A stretch of DNA of 64,000 nucleotides from positions 1,984,001 to 2,048,000 of the forward strand of contig JAQJZZ010000005.1 of NCBI GenBank assembly GCA_030077755.1. The letters run 5' to 3'. Below are positions 57,126 to 64,000 of the stretch, in pieces (the first letter of the stretch is position 1; every line of letters begins with the position of its first letter). Origin of the DNA: Filosporella fistucella (taxonomy: Eukaryota > Ascomycota > Leotiomycetes > Helotiales). A program made the position numbers and the translations under genes. The notes beneath the pieces were generated by a model. The model was not told the DNA's origin, did no database searches, and worked only from the letters and a program-made list of their open reading frames with translations.

Positions 57126-58842
57126 ATGGCATTCGAACAGACATCACTATTCTTACCCATAGCCAGTGTGGCTATTCTACTAGCTGCAGTATACGCAGCT
57201 CATTCGAGGCTTGGCTTCTCAGATACCCCGCCTAAAATTGCTTGGGTCGGAGTACGAGATGGAGCTTTCGCAGATCTAAAGACAAGACTGGCCAGTCTGA
57301 GTGGTATGATAGAAACAATTGATGCTGGATATCGGAAGGTCTGCGACCCTTCTACGCGCACGTTCGCATAGCTAACACACTGTATAGTACTCTGTTCGTG
57401 GACTCAACTTTATCCTTCCTGGTTTCGATCGTTCCATGATCTTGGTACCCAGTACCCAGGTGAAATGGATTGCAGAACAAGCAGATATGATATTGAACGC
57501 TGGTGCGATGCAGCGCGAAGTTTTGCAGACAGATTATACACTTCTAGATCCTTCAATGGCCCGAAATCCTATTCACGAAACAATCATACGTCGAGACCTT
57601 ACAAGATCCTTAGGATCACTTATACCAGATATTGAGGATGAATTGAGCGTCGGGGTTGATGAGTTGTGGGGCAAGGATGCAGATAATTGGAAAGATGTCG
57701 GCGTGTTTGATACTATGATGAAGATTGTTGCCCGAACTTCTAATCGTATCTTTGTTGGAGTACCACTATGTATGAATTATCTTGTCATTGTGAAGTACCC
57801 GTGCTGACCAGATGAAGGCCGAAATGATGGATACTTAGACCACGCCGCAGGTTTTGCCCAGGCAATTGCAATCAGCGCGACTCTTCTTCGATTGATACCC
57901 GATTTCCTCAAACCAGTGCTCGCCTGGATACCACTTCTACCGAATAGGTGGCATCTCTACAAAGCGTCGAAATACCTAATTCCTTTCGTCAGGCAGCGGA
58001 TAAAGGATCTGAATGATGCAAAATCGAAGGGTTCGAAGGAGGAATTTAATGATTTCACTACTTGGTACCTAAATGAGGTTTCCAATTACCCGGATCCAGC
58101 TGAGAGGACACCGGAAAAGGTCGTCAATCGATTAATGGTCGTCAACTTTGCGGCAATTCACACATCTACATTCACAGCTACCAACATTCTGTTTGATTTA
58201 TTCTCAGCACCTAATGCAAAGGAATGCGTGGAAGAGATTCGCGAAGAGATTGATCAAGTGCTAGCAGAGAGTAATGGAAAATGGGACAAGAATGCTGTGG
58301 CGAAATTAATCAAGGTTGACAGTGCAGTCAGAGAGAGTTTGCGAATATCGACATTTATGAGCCATGGTATGGATCGAATGGTGGTAGATCCTTTTGGTGT
58401 TAAAATGAATGATGGAACTCATCTTCCACGTGGGACTCGAATTGCGACAGCCACTTACTCGATTCATCACGATGATGACTTTTATGCCAACTCAGGCGTA
58501 TACGACCCATTCCGCTTCTCTCGAGTCCGTGAAGAAGCGATTAGCAAACCTGCTCAGAATGGGAATGCTGCAAATGGACAGCCCAAAGATCTCGCAAAGG
58601 TTCTAGAGTCGAAGAACCTAGCTACTGTCACGACATCAGATACTTTCTTGTCATTCGGTCATGGGAAGCACGCTTGTCCTGGCCGATTCTTTGCTGCTAC
58701 GGAGATGAAGCTGTTGTTGGCATACATTATCAGTAATTATGATATTAAATACTTGGGCAGTCGGCCAGCGAATAAATTTCTAGCTGGCACGATCCTACCT
58801 CCGATGAAAGCGACCATGTCGATTAGGAGGAGGCAGAGATAG
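57126..58842 (+). CDS. Cytochrome P450 monooxygenase
   Basis: Exons 57126..57338, 57388..57769 and 57818..58842 give 539 residues. An N-terminal anchor (LFLPIASVAILLAAVYAA) is typical of microsomal fungal P450s. The K-helix ExxR is ESLR (58333-58344); the PERF-like segment is YDPFRFSRVR; the heme-binding motif is FGHGKHACPGRFF (58654-58692), with the Cys ligand to iron. The I-helix region reads NFAAIHTSTFTATNILFDLF, with H/T in place of the usual A-G-x-D/E-T, a variant also seen in some fungal families. The enzyme would hydroxylate or oxidise a lipophilic substrate with electrons from a reductase; which substrate is unknown. Some similarity to fungal ent-kaurene-oxidase-like P450s is suspected, not shown. 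No other pathway gene lies beside it. Confidence 0.92.
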
Positions 58843-59576
58843 ACAGTCATTGATATATGAAACCGAAATCATGAAGATTCGCGAGACAATTAATGTCACG
58901 GTTTTTAGATAGCGTTGTAAGAATATTACGAGTTCCACATGTGTTCTGTGAGGGGACGCCTTGTCTTATCGGGACCAAGCTGATTGGGACATTTTTAATT
59001 TCAGAAATATGATCCCCGGACCAATTGAACGTTGCAATCAGCTTTCGGCTGTCCATTTGTCTTTCCTTTCCATGCGCCATCATCGCAAAGGTCTGATGAT
59101 GGTGCCGTCAACGTCCCGTTGATTGAGACAAGTTTTAGTTGGCGGTCCTCCCGTTCGTCGTATAAAGTTGCTTTTGAATAATGATCATCCGGTGATCTGG
59201 ATACAATTTCTCAATCGTTTATTACTTTAATCAACAATATCAAGTGATGGTAGAATCTTTGAGTGTTGCGTCCATTTTATTTCATGGTGCAATCATCGCA
59301 TGCAACCCCAGTTCCAGCTCGCCTCAATTCCATTCAGCTTCGAAAAGAAGGAACGAGGCTCACGAGGCTGACACTTCACCCACTCATGTCTGAAATCGTG
59401 GATCATTTCAAATTATTGGCAGCCACTCTTCCTAATATCACCTAACACTGTCACACTGCAGGTTGTATGTCTTTCCCTTGTATCTTTATACATCTCGTGG
59501 TCACCCACGAGTTCTTCATTCACGAAATTCATCTCCGCTACCTATTCACAAACTTGTAAACAGAGAGATCCTCACA
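58843..59576. other. Intergenic region upstream of the SLATT gene
   Basis: About 0.73 kb. A TATAAAG motif at 59161-59167 is a possible TATA element but is over 400 bp from the ATG. No gene recognised. Confidence 0.45.
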
Positions 59577-60374
59577 ATGTCTTCCCTCCTCTCTTCAAAG
59601 TCCGCAAAAGCTCCAGCAGCAAAGCCGTCTGTTCCAACTTCTTCTTCAACATCTCCTCTACCACCACCAACAACTCATCCATCATCTCGCTCCCCAGCAT
59701 CAATCACCTACCTCGACGAAAAATCCGACCACATCGCCATCGACATCAAAGATGCTTCCTCCCCCGAAGACCAGTCTCCCCCTGACGCCCTCCACATTTT
59801 CCATACCGCCCTCGGAATTCCTCTCCCCAAACCTCCAAAGCCGGTCAAACCTACAAAGAAAAACCCAAATCCACCTCCACCAGAAAAGAAACCAAAACTT
59901 ACACCTGCAAACAAAGGAGTCTATAACCAAGTAGTAGACTGCGAGAGATGGGCAAAATATAAATACTACGCCTGCGACTGTATAGTCGTCGGCGCCATGT
60001 TCCTTCAAATCATTGTCGGCGCTTCCGTCACAGCATTCGGTGCCGGCTCCGCAAGCCATATCCTGATCACGGCTTTTGGAGCAGCTAATACAGCTCTTGC
60101 CAGCTTATTAGCAGTACTCAAGACGCAGGGTCTACCTAATCGTATCAGACAGGATTGGAATGGCTGGCGCGAACTGAGAGAGTATATTGAGGAGAAAGAG
60201 AGAGAGATTGAGATGGTTGTTAGTGGACGGGTGCCCGGGAAGGTGGAGGAATTGGATGTTTGGGGGGTGGTGAGGGCGATTGAGGCGAGGTATAATGCTG
60301 TTAGGTTGACGAGTGAGGCGAATAGACCGGATACTTATATTAAAGTTCCTGTGCCTGCTTTACCGGGGCGGTAG
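59577..60374 (+). CDS. Fungal SLATT-domain (2TM effector-type) membrane protein
   Basis: Intronless, 265 residues; start MSSLLSSKSAKAPAAK (the frame is open 38 codons further upstream). The first 115 residues are disordered, rich in P, S, T and K (KPPKPVKPTKKNPNPPPPEK). The domain follows: CERWAKYKYYACDCIVVGAM, FLQIIVGASVTAFGAGSASH, ILITAFGAANTALASLLAVL and KTQGLPNRIRQDWNGWRELR, then a charged helix (EYIEEKEREIEMVV). Two helices plus the short K-x-Q-G-L-P-N-R motif are the fungal SLATT signature. SLATT domains in bacteria act as membrane-perturbing effectors next to nucleotide-sensing conflict systems; the fungal version is found as small stand-alone proteins of unproven function. I infer possible membrane action, not a specific role. 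Confidence 0.85.
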   Translation: MSSLLSSKSAKAPAAKPSVPTSSSTSPLPPPTTHPSSRSPASITYLDEKSDHIAIDIKDASSPEDQSPPDALHIFHTALGIPLPKPPKPVKPTKKNPNPPPPEKKPKLTPANKGVYNQVVDCERWAKYKYYACDCIVVGAMFLQIIVGASVTAFGAGSASHILITAFGAANTALASLLAVLKTQGLPNRIRQDWNGWRELREYIEEKEREIEMVVSGRVPGKVEELDVWGVVRAIEARYNAVRLTSEANRPDTYIKVPVPALPGR

Positions 60375-61152
60375 GGATGAGGAGATTGTGCTGTGTGCTG
60401 AGTTTGTTCTGATGGGAAAGGGGTACTGTGTTATTTTTTTTTTAATGGTTAATAATTCAATACTTCTTTCAAATTTCTTCCTTCCAGCTGTGTATTTCCA
60501 ATATGATTAAAGGGATGTCTTTACCAAATCCTATCTCCTGCTGATGTATCAAGTAGCACCACCCATTCTTTTGCTTTTCTCCCACCTCGGTTCAGCTTGT
60601 TGAATATATGTCGGCCTATCTGGACCATCGGTACCTCTTGCTCGGAACAGGATTTTCTCCACATCGTCTGCTCTTCATTACACCCAATTACCAAAGTGAC
60701 CCTTATCTCCGATATCACACCTCCCATCTAAAATAAGCATGACCAGTAATCCCGAACAGAAAAATTCCTGGGGCTGAGGCTTGCAAGCCACAGATGCAAA
60801 GTCCGATTTCATGCAGATCAGCCCTGTTTGTGGGAACCAGTCGTATTCCGCATAGTAGGAAAGATTAATCCGTCTGATGTTTGAATGTGTGATTTGGTGG
60901 TTCCTTGGGAGAGAAGATTGGTATATTTAGCTCAGCCTTATGGAGGGGTTTAGGGCTGATGATTCATATGATTATTTTTCGGAGAAGGGGTGATGACATT
61001 GTTTGTTTGCAGGGTTGTGGTTGAGGTATAAAGAGGTTTGAGATCTCACAGTTTTGTTTGTCTCTATCATAATCTTCCTAGTCCTTGCGAGATTGTCTTT
61101 CTATTTCTTCATTCAAAGAATCTTGTAGCATTTGCCTGCAACTTCCTCCATA
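60375..61152. other. Intergenic region upstream of the neprosin-type gene
   Basis: About 0.78 kb: T-run at 60431-60442, then the promoter of the next gene. A minus frame at 60521-60727 has no support. Confidence 0.45.
61027..61033 (+). promoter_or_regulatory. Possible TATA element of the neprosin-type gene
   Basis: TATAAAG about 120 bp before the ATG at 61153, followed by a pyrimidine-rich leader, a plausible core-promoter layout. Confidence 0.4.
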
Positions 61153-62538
61153 ATGCATCTCTCAAAACTCCGAACGGGAGTCCTGCTGCTCGCATCCGTA
61201 GCTCACGTCGCACACAGCACCTACATCCCAGAACCCTCCATCTCATCCAGAGAAGAAATCAAGACATTCGTCCCTTTCGCAGATTTTCTCAAACAAGTGA
61301 AAAGCACCAGCTATGCCAACTACAAGGCCACCAACGTCACCTCCGAATCCGAGTTCCTAGCTATGCAAAAGCATATCATGTACATGTACAACAGCGTCTC
61401 CGCAAACAAAGTAGCCTCATTCCTCCTAGGAAACGAGTATGGAGATTGTATCGATATCAAGGAACAGCCTTCCTTTCGCCATCTGAAGATAGCTGAGATA
61501 GCACAACCGCCATCTGCAGTGACATTTCTTCCAAAAGATAAAAACAGCCTACTTTCAGGAAACTCATCATATGCCGACTCACCACTTAAACTCGGCCTCA
61601 AAGACCAATTCGGGAACCCCATTTCCTGTCCCTCAAATACAATACCCATGGCTCGACTGACTCTCGAGAAACTAACTCGATACCCAACACTCGCCGATTT
61701 CTTCTCCAAAGTCCCGTCAGAAATCGTGTCTAAATCCCCCTCGAAAGAATTCCTCCCCTCGTGGGATTCCTCCCACCTCCACGCCTACGGTCGACAATCC
61801 GTCTCCAATTTCGGCGGTAACTCCTTCCTCTCGCTCTGGAACCCCATCGCCGATTTCTCGCTCTCGCAGCAATGGTACGTAGGCGGCAGCGGGTGTTCGA
61901 CGCAAACGGTGGAGGGCGGCTGGCTTATGTATCCCTCTAGCGGGAAGAAGAAGGCGGTGCTATTCATCTATTTCACGCGGCACAATTATAATCTCGATGT
62001 GTGCGATACAGGGAAAGTTGTAGGATGTTACGATCTCACCTGTGATGGGTTTGTGCAGACTAATAACCATTGGTTCCTGGGAGGGGAATGGACTCATTAT
62101 AGCTCGATTGATGGCCAGCAGTGGGGATTCGAAATGCAGTGGAAGTTACATGCTGGGAATTGGTGGTTGTACCTCCGTGGCCCGGGGGAATATGAGGCGG
62201 TAGGGTATTATCCCATTTCTGTATTTGAGGGAGGACAGATGGGGAAACAGGCGCAGAGCATTGAGTATGGAGGAGAGGTGGCTAGGAAAGTTGGGAATGG
62301 GTGGCCTGAGATGGGAAGTGGGTTGTTGGCTGAGGGAGGCTGGTTGAGAGCTGCGTGGCAGAATATGATTTATTATACTGTGAGAGATGAAGCTGGGGGA
62401 GTGGGAGAGTGGGCGGATTTGAGGGCGGTTAATGAGGCTGATCCTAAGTGTTATAGTATTGATTTGACGAATTCTCCTAGGGGAGGGGATTGGGGAACAT
62501 ATTTCTTTTTTGGAGGACCTGGGGGAAGTGTTTGTTAG
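61153..62538 (+). CDS. Secreted neprosin-domain (DUF239) protein, probable glutamic peptidase
   Basis: Intronless, 461 residues, beginning with a clear signal peptide (MHLSKLRTGVLLLASVAHVA). Residues about 230-455 form the neprosin domain: WYVGGSGCSTQTVEGGWLMY, VLFIYFTRHNYN, CYDLTCDGFVQTNNHW, GNWWLYLRGPGEYEAVGYYP and IEYGGEVARKVGNGWPEMGS. In plant neprosin two glutamates drive peptide cleavage (peptidase family G3). Their counterparts are Glu254 (QTVEGG, codon 61912-61914) and Glu375 (GGEV, codon 62275-62277), so activity is plausible. The N-terminal part, a likely propeptide with PFADFLKQVKS, has two Cys around YGDCIDI and PISCPS. Extracellular location is inferred. Confidence 0.85.
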   Translation: MHLSKLRTGVLLLASVAHVAHSTYIPEPSISSREEIKTFVPFADFLKQVKSTSYANYKATNVTSESEFLAMQKHIMYMYNSVSANKVASFLLGNEYGDCIDIKEQPSFRHLKIAEIAQPPSAVTFLPKDKNSLLSGNSSYADSPLKLGLKDQFGNPISCPSNTIPMARLTLEKLTRYPTLADFFSKVPSEIVSKSPSKEFLPSWDSSHLHAYGRQSVSNFGGNSFLSLWNPIADFSLSQQWYVGGSGCSTQTVEGGWLMYPSSGKKKAVLFIYFTRHNYNLDVCDTGKVVGCYDLTCDGFVQTNNHWFLGGEWTHYSSIDGQQWGFEMQWKLHAGNWWLYLRGPGEYEAVGYYPISVFEGGQMGKQAQSIEYGGEVARKVGNGWPEMGSGLLAEGGWLRAAWQNMIYYTVRDEAGGVGEWADLRAVNEADPKCYSIDLTNSPRGGDWGTYFFFGGPGGSVC

Positions 62539-63604
62539 AGGATTGAGGAGAAGAGATGTTGAAGTTGGAAGGATTTCGGTTATGATTGCTGGGTATCGTA
62601 TTTGTCTTGGCTATGTCTCTCCTTGGATTGATCATTTGTACTGTCTGTCGTTACCATCAATACTCTTACACTCACTCAAACTTAGCAAAAACTCAAATCA
62701 ACTCCTCTCCTGACCCAACTGCTCAATATTCCTATTTCGTCTTCTCTCCTCCCTAATCTTATACCTCCCAATTGAGTTTCTAAGTTACAAATCCAACCTG
62801 CAAAAGTCCCATGCCTTCCGTAGACCTTATGACTCGACATAACAGATATCAAAAATAAAAAAACGAATAACGTCTGTCTCTGCGTGCCGAAACATACCCC
62901 GTAACGAAACAAATCCATGATTGACTAATCACAACTTTTGTCTTAGCAGGTCTATAAAGTTGTGCTTGAAATGTTACTTTCTTTAACTATTTCTCTATAA
63001 GGAGCTATTTAGCAAAAAGAAAATAATTGTGGTAGGCTATTCTATCGATCGTTTCATTTACGCCACTAATCTCCGTTTTGGCTATACCCCTATGCTTAAT
63101 CACGACTATTAGACTCTCTTTAAAATGCGGAGCACTTAGGGAGAGGTTCGATATCAGAAGTATATAACTCCAATCTTTGAAGATACTCAAAGGGGAAATG
63201 ATACAGCCCGGGAGTTTCTCCGACACTAAATGAGGAGTGCATAAACGCTAATATTTTGAGCCTCATTTTGTGCTTAGTAATATGCATTAGCCTCGTTCCA
63301 TTATACTATATAAATCCGGGCTCGCGATATATTCCTCAGCTACTGCTTTTGAGCCTACTCATCTGCGTGGCGTTAGAATGTCACGCGTGTGGCGCAACAG
63401 CATTCCATGCGCAACGTGCGTGGCGGCACGCTGGTGGGTGCTGGAGCGCCAGTCTCCAGCATTCGCCAATTTTGGACATGCAGGTAGCTCCATGTCCCGC
63501 TTGACACGTATTTGTGCAACCATACCAGGAGAGTGCAGCACCAGCATAATTATACTTGAAAGAACTTGAATCACTGTAAGTCTGAATTACAGGAGATAGT
63601 GACC
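62539..63604. other. Intergenic region
   Basis: About 1.07 kb. 63340-63500 is GC-richer and contains short frames without family similarity; a TATATAAAT motif sits near 63307. Nothing firm. Confidence 0.4.
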
Positions 63605-64000
63605 ATGTCTCTACCCAACGAGAGCACTATTCTTGCAAACTTAAATCCTCCCAGAGATCAACAGAAAAATCAAACCTATGCAGACGCTATTGTTACTAGC
63701 TATCTTTATAAAGTTGAGCCAATTTTTCACGCTTTGCATGATCTCCGTGAGAAAGTAAGAGACTACTCCGATTACATTTAAATGTCTTTTGACATTATCC
63801 ACAGATTTGGCGCAATCCTAAGGCGGATAAGCATTTCCATTTTTTACAGAAAAGAGCGGATGGTGCAAATAACGGCGATGACAAGAATTACTTTTACAAA
63901 ATGAACAAACGTATTGGCAATCAATTGCACGCGGCTACGGATGCTTTCACTCCCACTGATTCTGGCACTACCGAGACTCGAGCATTAAACTTATGCATGG
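63605..64000 (+). CDS. Hypothetical protein, 3' truncated by window end
   Basis: Exon 1 63605..63754 (MSLPNESTILANLNPPRDQQ ...) and exon 2 from 63805 to the window end, joined by a 50-bp GT-AG intron in phase. 115 residues are visible, including YLYKVEPIFHALHDLREK and FYKMNKRIGNQLHAATDAFT. Composition is ordinary and mostly hydrophilic, with no signal peptide and no motif I recognise. The gene continues past the window. Confidence 0.6.

Noticed and set aside
17313..58842. A secondary-metabolite cluster from MFS, acyltransferase, alcohol dehydrogenase and P450
   Set aside because: The genes are spread over 40 kb, separated by unrelated genes, and no polyketide, peptide or terpene backbone enzyme is present.

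Overview
The window looks like a chromosome segment of a filamentous ascomycete (Pezizomycotina, most likely Leotiomycetes/Helotiales; the order is an inference). Genes carry short GT-AG introns of about 45-115 bp. Families typical of these fungi are present: HET proteins, a gEgh16/MAS-type secreted protein, a DUF3433 membrane protein, fungal SLATT, neprosin-type and DUF1254 proteins. One AT-rich retroelement shows transition-only decay of the kind caused by RIP. I saw no tRNA, rRNA or CRISPR. All gene models were read by eye, keeping the reading frame across each intron.

Layout. 1-8580: three tandem same-strand genes of one diverged, unrecognised family (the first is 5'-truncated by the window edge). 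9990-11530: a MAS/GAS1-like secreted protein with repeat exons. 12390-15164 (-): a large disordered protein. 17313-18987: a Git1-like MFS transporter broken by one TGA. 19877-21253: a mucin-like single-pass protein. 22755-23450: a TM2-domain protein. 23702-24302 (-): a Dabb-domain protein. 25261-25979: a decayed HET C-terminus. 26153-27559 (-): a BAHD-type acyltransferase. 28517-31576: a DUF3433 protein. 32945-34593 (-): a DUF1254/DUF1214 protein. 35624-36702 (-): a zinc alcohol dehydrogenase. About 37290-37840 (+): a rotted second alcohol dehydrogenase fragment in the opposite orientation.

About 37840-46900 is an AT-rich island. Its core is a complete but dead Ty3/Gypsy chromovirus on the minus strand (38270-46187). 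It has 191-bp LTRs, a possible ATAAT target duplication, a polypurine tract, and remnants of zinc knuckle, reverse transcriptase (YLDD now YLDN), integrase and chromodomain. The two LTRs differ only by transitions.

Right of the island: 47069-48931 (-) an intact HET protein; 49232-49489 (-) a small membrane protein; 50933-52117 a VTT (Tvp38/DedA-like) protein; 52546-54381 (-) a membrane-anchored S10 carboxypeptidase with one in-frame TGA; 57126-58842 a cytochrome P450; 59577-60374 a fungal SLATT 2TM protein; 61153-62538 a secreted neprosin-type protein; 63605-end an unknown gene cut by the window edge. Single enzymes are scattered and I do not see a biosynthetic cluster. The most notable features are the tandem three-gene family at the left, the transposon island with a pseudogene at its border, and several genes disrupted by single or few lesions.
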